Source: Microbulbifer sp. VAAF005
Lineage (GTDB): Bacteria > Pseudomonadota > Gammaproteobacteria > Pseudomonadales > Cellvibrionaceae
Assembly: GCF_030012985.1 (NCBI RefSeq)
Contig: NZ_CP120233.1
Span: 5,203,001-5,267,000 of the forward strand
Direction of reading: 5' to 3'
DNA length: 64,000 bases
Positions 31,000 through 40,449 of this stretch are shown here, in pieces. Position numbers and translations under genes: made by a program. Below the pieces are notes generated by a model. The model was not told the origin of the DNA. It saw nothing but the letters and a program-made list of their open reading frames with translations, and made no database searches. Each line of letters starts with the position of its first letter. The first letter of the stretch is position 1.

Positions 31000-31955
31000 G
31001 TGAAATACTCCCAGAGAGTTTTTATCGCAGGTCATCGGGGTATGGTTGGTTCGGCATTAATTCGGAGGCTGAGACCGGTAAAAAACTGTGAGGTCATTAC
31101 TTGCCCTCGAGATTCGCTGGACTTGACAGATGCTAATGCTGTTTCTGATTTTTTTAATTCGGAATCGATTGATACTGTTTATTTGGCTGCGGCAAAGGTG
31201 GGGGGCATATTGGCGAATAGCAGGCTCCCAGCTGATTTTATTTACCAGAACCTGATGATTCAAGGCAATGTAATCCATCAGGCGCACAAGGCCGATATCC
31301 AAAATTTGTTGTTTATTGGGTCGTCTTGTATTTATCCAAGGAATTCCCCCAACCGATACGGGAGCGGGACTTGCTTGGTGGTAGTCTGGAGCCGACTAAC
31401 GAGCCTTATGCTATTGCCAAGATTGCCGGAATTAAGTTGTGCGAATCGTACTCAAGGCAGTATGGACGTAACTATCGCAGTGTTATGCCGACAAACCTTT
31501 ATGGTCCACATGATAACTTTGACTCTGCAAATTCACATGTTATCCCTGCATTAATATATCGTTTCCATAAGGCCAAAAATGAAGGGCTGCAGAATGTCAG
31601 GATTTGGGGGAGTGGTGATGTTCGACGAGAATTTCTGTATGTAGAGGATATGGTTGATGCGTTGGTGTTTGTAATGGGTTTGGAAGATCGAGTATATCGA
31701 TCCGTGACAGAGCCTATGTGCTCCCACCTAAATGTGGGTACTGGGGTGGATTGCACTGTTAAGGAGCTGGCTTATTTAATCGCCGAGATCATTGGGTTTG
31801 AGGGAAATATTACATTTGACAGGTCGATGCCTGATGGTGTGCCGCGGAAGTTGCTAGACACCTCAAAGCTATCGAAGTTGGGGTGGGATTCCCAGACTTC
31901 CTTGGGAGTAGGGTTAAAGAAAACATACGACTGGTATAGAAGTATTTTACGTTGA
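31000..31955 (+). CDS. fcl: GDP-L-fucose synthase, frameshifted as assembled
   Basis: Epimerises and reduces GDP-4-keto-6-deoxymannose to GDP-L-fucose, completing the pathway begun by gmd. It begins [18 protein letters not shown], the NADP site. Then come [17 protein letters not shown] and, after the break, [19 protein letters not shown] with the catalytic Tyr and Lys, and [11 protein letters not shown]. The break is at CCAAGG (31336-31341); one more A restores SSCIYPKEFPQPI. The length of about 318 residues is normal. The GTG start has GAGGAG just upstream, inside the end of gmd. Confidence 0.9.
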
Positions 31956-32036
31956 TCGAATGTCAGATATTGTAATTTGTACTAAAGTTCTCAAGAGAGG
32001 TTTTACTTTTCACGAAACGACAACTTGAGACTTTTT

Positions 32037-32807
32037 GTGATAAAAATAAGCCTGATAACGGTTTGTCTAAATAGTGCTGACACCATTCGCGACACAATAC
32101 TATCCGTGTTGGCTCAAGATTATGCAAATATTGAGCATATAATTATTGATGGTGGCTCTACTGATGGCACGCTAGAGATAATATCTGAGTTTAAAGACCA
32201 AGTCGCGGCAGTTGTGTCTGAAAAAGACTCAGGTATTTATGATGCTATGAATAAAGGTATATGCCTGGCGTCTGGCGATATAGTCGGCACAATTAACTCT
32301 GATGATGTCTATTCTGATAGTCGTGTAATTTCAAATGTTGTTAATGAATTTTTGGTTTCGGGAGCCCAATCTGTCTATGCAGACCTGGAAATTGTGGCTC
32401 GTAATAATTTAAGTCAAAGAGTACGTTTCTATGGCTCCAGTAAATTTAGGGTTTCAAAATTTCGCTGGGGCTGGATGCCGCCCCACCCTACATTTTTTGT
32501 ACGGCGTGACTGTTATAAAAAGCTAGGTTTATATAAAACCAACTACCGTGTTGCAGCAGATTTTGAATTGCTAGCTCGTTTTCTTCATCGGGATAAAATC
32601 AGCTTCAGGCGCTTGCCAAAATGTATTGTGAAGATGCGTGAAGGGGGTGTTAGTTCCCAAGGCATTTGGGGGCGGATTCATCAAAACCTGGAAATTGTTA
32701 GGGCTTGCAAAGAAAATCATATCTACACAAACTTTTTCCTGATTCTATTTAAAGTACCTCTTAAACTGCTCGAATACACAGGAATTGGCCTTACCCATAG
32801 GCGGTGA
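32037..32807 (+). CDS. GT2 glycosyltransferase, WcaE-like
   Basis: An intact GT-A transferase of about 256 residues resembling the WcaE group of colanic acid clusters. Motifs are ISLITVCLNSADTIRDTI, IIIDGGSTDGTLEII, EKDSGIYDAMNKGI, GTINSDDVY (the DxD-type metal site) and MPPHPTFFVRR. I prefer the GTG at 32037, which gives the usual N-terminus; a TTG four codons earlier is also open. It is the last gene of the plus-strand series, after gmd and fcl, so transfer of a GDP-sugar such as fucose is a reasonable guess and no more. Confidence 0.82.
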   Translation: MIKISLITVCLNSADTIRDTILSVLAQDYANIEHIIIDGGSTDGTLEIISEFKDQVAAVVSEKDSGIYDAMNKGICLASGDIVGTINSDDVYSDSRVISNVVNEFLVSGAQSVYADLEIVARNNLSQRVRFYGSSKFRVSKFRWGWMPPHPTFFVRRDCYKKLGLYKTNYRVAADFELLARFLHRDKISFRRLPKCIVKMREGGVSSQGIWGRIHQNLEIVRACKENHIYTNFFLILFKVPLKLLEYTGIGLTHRR

Positions 32808-32814
32808 AGGCCAA
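32785..32814. terminator. Hairpin at the end of the polysaccharide island
   Basis: TTGGCCTT (32785-32792) pairs with AAGGCCAA (32807-32814) across a 14-base loop. It overlaps the stop codon of the glycosyltransferase and faces batD on the other strand. The T run is weak. Confidence 0.5.
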
Positions 32815-32845
32815 CCTTTCCCTGTTTGATTTGAAGTGGCTCCTG

Positions 32846-34615
32846 TTAAGAGAACAGTGAGGGCAGGGCGCTATCTGCTTCACGGGGTTCACTTTTAGGT
32901 TTCGCGTTCAGTAGTAAGTCGACTATTGCTTTCACCTTATTGATGTCCAAAGGACTAGCTGGTGACTTGTAAATAGCGGCGTCCAGAACTGCTTGGAGCT
33001 GATCCAGCTCAGGGATGTTCAGTTGCCTCGCGGTCTCAGCCAAGCTCTTCCCATTTACTTGCGGCCACTTTGCAGCAAGCCACTTTAAAGTGGCTTGCTG
33101 GATATGGATGGGGTTCTCACTCTCCAGAGCTTTTTTAAGGGCACGGGTTTCACGTTGTAAGTCGGGAGCCTGGGTGTGGTTGCTCGGTATTTGCTGGGCG
33201 GGTTTGCGCCTCTGAAAGAAAAAGTACAGCACCCACAGTAAGTGAGAGGCAATCGCGATAATAGCCAGGTTGCGCCAAAAATGGCTCACCGTACCGACTT
33301 GTTCAGTGGGTGTAGCTGACTGAGGTACTTTAGCACTGGTTTCATTGTCGCTGGTTACTGCAGCAGCAGTACCGGAAACTGAGAAGCGGAATGCCGGTAG
33401 TTGAGTGGTGCGTTGTCGTTGGCTTTTTGTATCCCACCAGGTCACAGTGACAGGAGGAAGCTCGTAGTCCCCGGGTTGTGTAGCCACAATCGCGGTTGTC
33501 TCAATACGGCTTCCGGTAACGCCGTTGGGCCCAACCTGGTCTTCTTGTTGCGGTTGATCGGGGTAAGTTTTAAGGCCATCCACGTTGAGTTTGGGAAGTG
33601 GGGGCAACTGTGCGGCCCTGAGCCCTTCGGCACGTACGGTAAGAATTCGGGTAATAGGTTCGCCTACGGCAAAGGTGTCCGGGTCCTGGCTCCAGCTTTG
33701 AACAATGCCGAGACTGGCAGCGGGCAGCCATTGGCTGCCAGAGTAGTCAGCGGGTTTTGGCAGCACTTCAATAGACTTCTCCTGGGAGCGAAGTCGAAGC
33801 CTTTGGCTGTTGCGATTAAATAGGGAGAAGGGATCCCTGCGCCCAGCGATGGCCACGTAGGTAAGTGCGGGGATGCTGAGCTTGCCTGAGCTATCTGGGA
33901 AAACGGCGTAGGTAACTTCGTAAACCGCATGGCTCACGTCATTGAGCTTGCGCTCATATCGCTGCTCATCGACTTTTTCTGCATGAGCGCCGGCAACCTT
34001 GAGAGGCTCTGTTGCGATATCGTGTAAGCCGATAGTGGTGTACAGGCGAATTTTTACCAGCAGTTGCTCTTGGACATAGACCTTTTCCTTGTCGAGTGTT
34101 ACTTCCAGAAAAGCCTGCTTTTCACCGCCGTTAGGTCCACTTTGTGCCTCGGTGACCGTGACGGGAACCGCATCGGAAACCTCTCCTTGATAGTTAAAAG
34201 AGGGGATAAACAGTTTGCCTTCCCGTTTGGGGGCTAGCGCCAGTACCCACTCGACAAAACTCTCTGCACGGCCATTGATAACGCGATACTGATTGGACTG
34301 TTGGCGTGAGAGAATATCGAAATCCTGTTCCAGCAAGTCAAAGTCCGGTTGTCCACCACTTTTGTCTCCTGAATAGCGCACACGTAAATTGACTGTCTCA
34401 TCAATTCCAATCTTATCTCTGTCGACCGTTGCGCTGAGATCGCTTGCTAAAACCGGTGTCGACAGACAAAGTGCTATTGCAAGAAGTAGCAAAGCGAAGG
34501 CGTGGCTGAGTGGGAGGCTCCAAAGTTTTATTCGGTTGTTAATGATTGCGTCCATAGGCATTTTTGAAATCAGTGTCCTTGAATCCAGCGACATTGTTCT
34601 ACTGTTCTTTACCAT
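32846..34615 (-). CDS. batD: BatD protein (oxygen-tolerance family)
   Basis: The last gene of the Bat operon. Bat proteins are envelope proteins found beside MoxR ATPases; their exact role is unsettled, with proposals in aerotolerance and complex assembly. The protein has a short cytoplasmic start, then a hydrophobic signal (AFALLLLAIALCLSTPVLAS), a large beta-rich periplasmic part beginning LSATVDRDKIGIDETVNLRV as typical of BatD, a transmembrane helix (AIIAIASHLLWVLYFFF) and a cytoplasmic helical tail. The start is uncertain: ATG at 34615 overlaps the end of batB/C by seven bases, and an internal ATG about 21 codons later is also possible. Length, nearly 590 residues, fits. Confidence 0.85.
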   Translation of the reverse strand: MVKNSRTMSLDSRTLISKMPMDAIINNRIKLWSLPLSHAFALLLLAIALCLSTPVLASDLSATVDRDKIGIDETVNLRVRYSGDKSGGQPDFDLLEQDFDILSRQQSNQYRVINGRAESFVEWVLALAPKREGKLFIPSFNYQGEVSDAVPVTVTEAQSGPNGGEKQAFLEVTLDKEKVYVQEQLLVKIRLYTTIGLHDIATEPLKVAGAHAEKVDEQRYERKLNDVSHAVYEVTYAVFPDSSGKLSIPALTYVAIAGRRDPFSLFNRNSQRLRLRSQEKSIEVLPKPADYSGSQWLPAASLGIVQSWSQDPDTFAVGEPITRILTVRAEGLRAAQLPPLPKLNVDGLKTYPDQPQQEDQVGPNGVTGSRIETTAIVATQPGDYELPPVTVTWWDTKSQRQRTTQLPAFRFSVSGTAAAVTSDNETSAKVPQSATPTEQVGTVSHFWRNLAIIAIASHLLWVLYFFFQRRKPAQQIPSNHTQAPDLQRETRALKKALESENPIHIQQATLKWLAAKWPQVNGKSLAETARQLNIPELDQLQAVLDAAIYKSPASPLDINKVKAIVDLLLNAKPKSEPREADSALPSLFS

Positions 34616-36489
34616 CTTTGTGTCGCCCCATTTTCCGGCGGCTCCCACTCTCCGCTGCGATAGGCACGGCGCCTTTGCAGGCTCTCGTATTTGAACTTCT
34701 CGCGCATCAGGCCGGCTGGATCATCGGGAATTTGACGGAGCCATTGGTCCAGGGCTTGTTGGGTTTCCTGGTCGAGTGGGCTTTCTTCAGCCCCAGTAGG
34801 CTGCGATTCCCCTTGCGGCGGTTGTTCTTCACCCTGTTGTTCACCTTGCTGTTGTTGTTCGCTCTCCTGCTCTTCCTGGCCCTTTTCTTGGGAGCCCTGC
34901 TGCTCCTCACCTTGGGGCTGTTGCTCAGAGGACTCTGGTGAACCAGAGGGCTGTTGATTATTGCCCTGTTGTTGCTGCTCGCTGGACTGCTGTTCGTTGT
35001 TCTCAGCTTGCTGCTCTTGGTTTTGCTGTTGTTCCTGGCTCTGCTGCTGGCCCTGTTCCTGCTCGCTTTGCTGCTGTTCACCGGACTGCTGTTGGGATTG
35101 CTGCTGTTTTTCTTGCAGCTCTTTCAGCTTTTCAGCAATTTCTCGATTGTGCTCGGCATCGGCAAACTCGGGCTGCTTTTGCAGGGCTTCATCGTAAGCC
35201 TCGATAGCTTTATCGTAGTCCCCCTGTTGCACCAGGCTGTTGCCAAGATTGTACAAGCTCTGTGAATTATTACTTTGGGCGAAATTCTCCTGGGCCTCTG
35301 CGTAATTGCCTGCGCGATAGTTGGCAGTGCCTTTCCATTCGGGGTTGTGAAATTCTTGCGCGGCCTCGGCCGGCTGTCCCTCTTCCAGTAGGCGCTGGCC
35401 TTGCTGGTCTTTGCGTTGCCAAAAATCCTGCCATTCAATAGCCTGGCTTTCACTTGAAATCCCAGTTATCAACAGTAAGGGCAGGGCGCATGCCAGAGCT
35501 CCCCGACGGAAGAGTAGGGCTGCAAAAGGTAGTATTAAAAGCAGCAATAAGGGCCCTTCATCCCGCCATTGGTCGAACTCCCTTTCAGTGAGCTGCGCTT
35601 GTTGCGGGCTGTCAGTTTGAGGCAGTAAATAGTCGATATCGCTGTCATTTACCGTAATTTTGGCAAAACGCCCCCCGCTGGACTGGGCGAGCTGGCGAAG
35701 CTCACTGGCATCGAAATTGGAGATGACGATGGCCCCTTTACTATCAGTCACAAATCCACCGGTATTCCCCCGTGGGATGGGGCTGCCCTCGCCGCTGCCC
35801 ACGGCGAGTACGCTCATCTCAACTTTTGCGTTGGACAGAGCTTTGGCAACCTCATCGGCGGCCATTGAGTCTATGCCGTCGGTAACGGCAAGTAATTGCC
35901 CGCGTCCTGCGGCTCCATCCTTTAACAGGCGAATCCCGGTATCGACGGCCATTTCGATATTGCTGCCGGGGACGGGCATGATTGAGGGCGACAACGCGGG
36001 TACCAGATTGGCGATAGTAGCCGTGTCCTCGGTAAGAGGGGTGACGACATGGGCTTCTCCGGCATAGGCGACGAGCGCGGTGAGGCCGTCTTTTCTCTGG
36101 CGCAAAATATCCAAAATTTTAAGGCGGGCGCGGGTTAGTCGATTGGGCGAGAGATCTGTCGCCATCATGGACGGTGACAAGTCTAGCAGTATTACCACGG
36201 CATCCTGGTTGCTGTACACCGGGGTTGGCAGCTTGCGCCAGGCGGGGCCGCCCAGAGCGATAATCATCGCGACCAGCAGCGCAAATATTAATGCAAATAA
36301 CCAGGGTCTTTTACTGCCGCCGCGCAGTAGAAGGTGGGGCAGCAGATCTGGGTCTATGACCTTTTGCAGTTGAGCGCTGTTGAGCACCATCTTTGCCAAT
36401 CCCCAACAGAGTAGTGCTGCGGGAATTAGCAGCCACAGAACCCCTGGGCGCAGGAAGTGGAAGGATTGGATTAGGTCGAGCATATTCAC
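34609..36489 (-). CDS. BatB/BatC fusion: von Willebrand A domain plus TPR protein
   Basis: The N-terminal ~320 residues are BatB: two N-terminal membrane helices, then a VWA domain with the MIDAS motif LLDLSPSMMATDLS, and a third helix (LLLLLILPFAALLF). The C-terminal half is BatC: TPR repeats (NYRAGNYAEAQENFA and SLYNLGNSLVQQGDYDKAIE), then a ~130-residue tract of Gln/Glu/Ser and a conserved-looking end (LRQIPDDPAGLMREKF). BatB and BatC are separate genes in some bacteria and fused in others. The start overlaps the end of batA by four bases. The antisense of the Gln-rich tract produces false Leu-rich frames. Confidence 0.9.
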   Translation of the reverse strand: MNMLDLIQSFHFLRPGVLWLLIPAALLCWGLAKMVLNSAQLQKVIDPDLLPHLLLRGGSKRPWLFALIFALLVAMIIALGGPAWRKLPTPVYSNQDAVVILLDLSPSMMATDLSPNRLTRARLKILDILRQRKDGLTALVAYAGEAHVVTPLTEDTATIANLVPALSPSIMPVPGSNIEMAVDTGIRLLKDGAAGRGQLLAVTDGIDSMAADEVAKALSNAKVEMSVLAVGSGEGSPIPRGNTGGFVTDSKGAIVISNFDASELRQLAQSSGGRFAKITVNDSDIDYLLPQTDSPQQAQLTEREFDQWRDEGPLLLLLILPFAALLFRRGALACALPLLLITGISSESQAIEWQDFWQRKDQQGQRLLEEGQPAEAAQEFHNPEWKGTANYRAGNYAEAQENFAQSNNSQSLYNLGNSLVQQGDYDKAIEAYDEALQKQPEFADAEHNREIAEKLKELQEKQQQSQQQSGEQQQSEQEQGQQQSQEQQQNQEQQAENNEQQSSEQQQQGNNQQPSGSPESSEQQPQGEEQQGSQEKGQEEQESEQQQQGEQQGEEQPPQGESQPTGAEESPLDQETQQALDQWLRQIPDDPAGLMREKFKYESLQRRRAYRSGEWEPPENGATQRW

Positions 36490-37526
36490 TGGGCTTGACC
36501 TCCATTGTTACGACTTATTTCTTCTCGTCTGGCAGGGAGCTGAAAATTGCTCGCCAGGGGAATCAGGGCCCAAATTCCAGCCAGTAGTAGGGCGATACTA
36601 AGGGGCCAGGTGAACAGGGACTTCATGGGGCGGTAACTTTCCGCTTCTTGTTCGACAGGTTCTAACTTATCCAGTTCGGCATAGATTTCTGCCAGCTCCT
36701 GCGGGTTGTGGGCGCGGAAATAGCGGCCTCCAGTTTTGTCGGCAATTTCCTTGAGTGTCTTGCTGTCGAGATCTCGCGAAGGGTTAATTCTACGGCTGCC
36801 AAAACGGCTCCCCAGAAGGCCGGGTTGAACCATTTCGTCGGCACCTACACCGATGGTGTAAACCGTAATGCCCGCTTGTTGTGCCAGCTCGGCAGCTTTG
36901 AGCGGGGAGACTTCCCCCGCGGTGTTGGCGCCATCGGTGAGGAGTATCAGCACGCGTTGCTCTGCGGGGCGTTGGGTCAGGCGTTTGACCGATAGCCCAA
37001 TGGCATCACCGATGGCAGTTCCCTGTCCAGCAAAGCCGATCTGGGCCTCTTTTAGTAGAGTTTCTACCGTCTCCCTGTCATAAGTGAGTGGGGCTTGCAG
37101 GTAGGCGCGAGTACCAAACAATACCAACCCCAAACGGTCACCTTTACGCCGTTCAACAAAGTCACCAACCACCTGTTTTACTGCATTGATACGCATCGCC
37201 GGTCGGCCATTAATTACCATATCGGGCGTTTCCATGCTGCCTGAAATATCTACGGCAATAAGGAGATCCCTTGCGCTGCTGGGTTGAGATATCGGCTCCC
37301 CATACCACCGGGGACGGGCTGCGGCGCTGATTAAAAGCAGCCAGATCAGAATCAGCAAAAAGAGATTGAGCAGATTGCTTTGTTCGCCGCCGCCGCGTTG
37401 GGATAGCTCAGAATAAAATGGCACCTTCAGGGCGCTGCTCATGGGTTTGGAGCGGGGTAGCAGCCAGCGAGCGAGTAGCGGGAGTGGGGCTAAAAAGAAA
37501 ACCCATGGCCAGGCGAATTCAAACAT
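36486..37526 (-). CDS. batA: BatA-like von Willebrand A domain protein
   Basis: A 346-residue membrane-anchored VWA protein. Two N-terminal hydrophobic segments are followed by the VWA domain with a perfect MIDAS motif, VDISGSMETPD, then TAIGDAIGLSVKRL and LLTDGANTAGE, the later metal-ligand positions. A C-terminal helix (WPLSIALLLAGIWALIPL) returns it to the membrane. It overlaps DUF4381 upstream by eight bases and batB/C downstream by four, so the operon is tightly coupled. The domain is expected to face the periplasm or cytoplasm depending on topology, which I cannot settle. Confidence 0.92.
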   Translation of the reverse strand: MFEFAWPWVFFLAPLPLLARWLLPRSKPMSSALKVPFYSELSQRGGGEQSNLLNLFLLILIWLLLISAAARPRWYGEPISQPSSARDLLIAVDISGSMETPDMVINGRPAMRINAVKQVVGDFVERRKGDRLGLVLFGTRAYLQAPLTYDRETVETLLKEAQIGFAGQGTAIGDAIGLSVKRLTQRPAEQRVLILLTDGANTAGEVSPLKAAELAQQAGITVYTIGVGADEMVQPGLLGSRFGSRRINPSRDLDSKTLKEIADKTGGRYFRAHNPQELAEIYAELDKLEPVEQEAESYRPMKSLFTWPLSIALLLAGIWALIPLASNFQLPARREEISRNNGGQAQ

Positions 37527-38094
37527 GCGCGGCCTCCCCGCCTTGGTGTTGCGGGCTGTTTTGGGTGGGTTGTCCGTGCTGCTTCACCCACAAAATGGCA
37601 TATTCCTGTAGCGCTCGGTTTTTGTCTGGGTCACAGCTGCCACGATAGAGGTTTTCGACGAGTGCTTGTTGCGCATCAGAGGGGCACTCGAGTGGGGCTG
37701 ACTTTTTCAGGAATTCGACCCATGCTGTGCCGATAAGATTGCCGCACTCTGTGCGACTGTATGTTGTAACTGCCACTCGCTTAAGTATTTCATTAATTTC
37801 TGGAACTGCATCCACCTCCTCAGTATTTACTGCGGCGAGCAGTGAGGCTGCTTCGACACGATAGCGATTGCGTTCAATTTTTTTGCGCCGCTGCCGCCAC
37901 CATAGGGCAGCGGCGGCCACACAGACAAGAATTAATACGGCCAACATCCACCAGCCTGGAGCGGGTGGCCACCAATTAACCGCATTGGGCTCTTGTATAT
38001 CGCGGAGTTGCGATAACAGTTCCTGGGCCTCGGGCGAAGGCGCTTGCGGTGTTGGGGATTGCATTTGTTTTGCCAGAAGACTTCCTTTTATCAC
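37519..38094 (-). CDS. DUF4381 membrane protein of the Bat operon
   Basis: A 191-residue protein with one transmembrane helix (WWMLAVLILVCVAAAALWW, about residues 48-66) preceded by NWWPPAPGW, the signature of DUF4381, and followed by a basic stretch and a helical cytoplasmic domain. Such proteins sit between the DUF58 and BatA genes of MoxR operons in gammaproteobacteria; their function is unknown. The GTG at 38094 has GAGGG upstream; an ATG ten codons later lacks a properly spaced site. A 97-base gap separates it from the DUF58 gene. Confidence 0.85.
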   Translation of the reverse strand: MIKGSLLAKQMQSPTPQAPSPEAQELLSQLRDIQEPNAVNWWPPAPGWWMLAVLILVCVAAAALWWRQRRKKIERNRYRVEAASLLAAVNTEEVDAVPEINEILKRVAVTTYSRTECGNLIGTAWVEFLKKSAPLECPSDAQQALVENLYRGSCDPDKNRALQEYAILWVKQHGQPTQNSPQHQGGEAAHV

Positions 38095-38191
38095 GACTGG
38101 CCCTCAATTAAATTGCCAGTGCGTTTTGCCTTCGCTCCTTGGTTCGCCAAAACGCTGGCGACTAGCTTTTTCTGCACTTTCAAACTCATTA

Positions 38192-39169
38192 CTACTTGGG
38201 CCTTCTCGTATTTTGCCAGCCATTATTTCTTTGCCGCGAGCCGTAGACGGACATCAGTGCTGGAATAAGCGGTTGGGTGTTATCAAAGTCCAGCAACGGC
38301 AGCCGATAACGCCGGCATAGTTGTTCAACCTCGGCGCGGGCGCGGGCTTGCTTTTCGGCAAAATGTTCGTGTACCGGCCGATTGCCGGCATGAAGGAATG
38401 TGCGCTGGCGACCGTCAGATATAGTGAGGGATTGGCCGGGCAGATGTTGCTCCAGCGGGTCCGATACCCTCAGTACCTGGAGGTCGGCATGGCGGGATAA
38501 AAGATAGAGTGGCTGTGAGCAGCTCTCGTCGAGATCGTGACAATCACTGATTAAAAAGAGCGCACTACCGGGGCGTGCGATTCTTCGCGCTTCCTCCAGC
38601 AATGTTTTCAGTGTTTGGTTGCCCTGTTCGGGGATGGGGCTGTTCAGTTCCGCAGCGCGGGCAACCGTACTGTGGATCATCGAAAGTACGGCGTGGTGGC
38701 TGCGGCGCGGGCGCACTGTATCTATTTCCCGGTCGGAGAAAAGTAGCGCCCCGATCCGATCACTGTGCTGTAAGCCAGCCCAACCCAGGGCTGCAGCGAT
38801 GCCGCTTGCCGTCACCGATTTAAATGCCCTTTGGCTGCCAAAAAACATCGGCGAGCGCAAATCCAACAGGATAACTACCGGGCGTTCGCGCTCCTCTTGG
38901 TAAAGTTTGGTGTGGGTTTGGCCGGTTCGAGCTGTTACGCGCCAGTCAATGGAGCGCACATCATCGCCTGCCTGGTAGTTCCGCACTTCCTCAAAATTCA
39001 TGCCGCGGCCGCGATAGCGAGTGAGCAGGCTGCCGGCCTGATCACTGCGGGCCAGGCGCGGCTTGAATAATTGCAGCTGCCGTGCGGCGTAACGCATTTG
39101 CACCAGCGGCGTTACTTCAGGGTAAGCCCCGCGCAGTTCGAGTTCAGTTGGGGGTGCTTCAGCGGACAT
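38192..39169 (-). CDS. DUF58 domain protein of the MoxR/Bat operon
   Basis: A 325-residue soluble protein. The DUF58 core GMNFEEVRNYQAGDDVRSID is at about residues 56-75, followed by WRVTARTG and LYQEERERP, as in all members. The VWA-like part begins VVILLDLRSPMFFG, in which the metal-binding DxSxS pattern is degenerate (DLRS), so metal binding is doubtful. The start overlaps the stop of moxR by one base. DUF58 proteins are thought to work with MoxR ATPases and VWA proteins in protein maturation. Confidence 0.9.
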   Translation of the reverse strand: MSAEAPPTELELRGAYPEVTPLVQMRYAARQLQLFKPRLARSDQAGSLLTRYRGRGMNFEEVRNYQAGDDVRSIDWRVTARTGQTHTKLYQEERERPVVILLDLRSPMFFGSQRAFKSVTASGIAAALGWAGLQHSDRIGALLFSDREIDTVRPRRSHHAVLSMIHSTVARAAELNSPIPEQGNQTLKTLLEEARRIARPGSALFLISDCHDLDESCSQPLYLLSRHADLQVLRVSDPLEQHLPGQSLTISDGRQRTFLHAGNRPVHEHFAEKQARARAEVEQLCRRYRLPLLDFDNTQPLIPALMSVYGSRQRNNGWQNTRRPK

Positions 39170-40140
39170 CAGATCGCAGGCACCTGTTGAAGTAATCGCT
39201 CAATTACCTGGTCGGTAGTAATTCCCGCCGCTTCCGCCTCAAAACTCAACAGGAGCCGGTGGCGTAAAATATCGGGAGCGACATTCATCACATCATCTGG
39301 GGTGACGTAGTCGCGCCCGGCGAGCCAGGCGTGAGCGCGCGCGCAGCGATCCAGTGCAATTGTTGCTCTCGGACTTGCACCAAAATCTAGCCATGACGCC
39401 AGCTCGCTGTCATACTTCGCCGGCTCGCGAGTAGCAATGACAAGTTGGACAGTATAGGTTTCCACGGCCTCAACCATCTGCATTTCCAGAATTTGGTTGC
39501 GCGCCTGAAGAATGGTTTCTTGGCTGATAATTTCAGTGGGGCGATTTTCGCCAAGGCTAGCCTCGGATCTGGCCAGGCGCAGGATTTTTGCTTCCGCCTC
39601 CGCATTGGGATAGGCAAGATTTACCTGCATTAGGAATCTATCTAATTGTGCCTCTGGCAGAGGATAAGTCCCTTCCTGCTCAATAGGGTTTTGGGTAGCC
39701 ATTACCAAAAATAACTGGGGAAGGGGATAAGTTTTTCGGCCGACACTGATCTGCCGTTCTGCCATAGCTTCGAGCAGCGCCGACTGAACTTTGGCTGGCG
39801 CGCGGTTAATCTCATCGGCCAGTATCAGGTTGTGAAACACTGGACCTGGTTGAAAATGGAACTCTCCGGTTTCCGGCCGGTAAATGTCGGTGCCGGTAAT
39901 ATCCGCCGGAAGCAGATCTGGCGTAAATTGAACGCGATGGAAGTCACCCTCAATAGCTTCGCCCAGTGTTTTAATGGCCTTGGTTTTGGCCAGGCCTGGC
40001 GCTCCCTCCACCAAAAGGTGGCCATCGGCCAGCATGGCGATCAGCAATCGGTTAACCAATCTCTCTTGACCGATAATCTGCTCTTCCAACCAATCGCCCA
40101 AAGCGGCGATATGATCCCTAATAGTCTGGTTTGCTTCCAT
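39169..40140 (-). CDS. MoxR-family AAA+ ATPase
   Basis: A chaperone-like AAA+ ATPase of 323 residues, the first gene of the Bat operon. Walker A is GAPGLAKTKAIKTL (about residues 40-53), in which the usual GKT is AKT, as in most MoxR proteins. LLPADITGTDIY, then the Walker B region ILADEINRAPAKVQSALLEAM, MATQNPIEQEGTYPLPEAQ and LDRFLM (sensor region) follow in the usual order. MoxR ATPases are thought to remodel partner VWA proteins. AAGAAGAGA precedes the ATG. Confidence 0.93.
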   Translation of the reverse strand: MEANQTIRDHIAALGDWLEEQIIGQERLVNRLLIAMLADGHLLVEGAPGLAKTKAIKTLGEAIEGDFHRVQFTPDLLPADITGTDIYRPETGEFHFQPGPVFHNLILADEINRAPAKVQSALLEAMAERQISVGRKTYPLPQLFLVMATQNPIEQEGTYPLPEAQLDRFLMQVNLAYPNAEAEAKILRLARSEASLGENRPTEIISQETILQARNQILEMQMVEAVETYTVQLVIATREPAKYDSELASWLDFGASPRATIALDRCARAHAWLAGRDYVTPDDVMNVAPDILRHRLLLSFEAEAAGITTDQVIERLLQQVPAI

Positions 40141-40449
40141 AGTATCTCTTCTTCTGAGAATTTAGCCGCCGCACGGACCTGGCTGGCTTTCTACCATCTA
40201 TATATAGTCGCCGCCGAGAAGGTGGCGACTGATGATTTTAGCGGCACCAAATGAAGAGGCAACTCTTGAGATGTAGGCCTCTGCCGAGCCGACTAGATTC
40301 TGAGGTGGAATGGACTTCTCCTCACCGTCTGACTGAAAGTGTAATTTTTAGGACTCAACCCTGCAGCTGCGTATGGGCTGAGATGATGACCTTTTCGGAT
40401 CTACAGTGTTTGGATTCGATGTGACAAAAATGAGATTGGGAGGTTCCCC
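40141..40449. promoter_or_regulatory. Divergent intergenic region between moxR and gdhB
   Basis: About 310 bases hold the promoters of the Bat operon and of the glutamate dehydrogenase. I see no clear -35/-10 pair or operator. GGGAGG lies before the gdhB start. Confidence 0.4.

Noticed and set aside
34954..35265. Leu-rich plus-strand frames that look like membrane proteins
   Set aside because: They are the antisense of the Gln/Glu-rich tract of the BatB/BatC fusion (CAG/CAA read as CTG/TTG).
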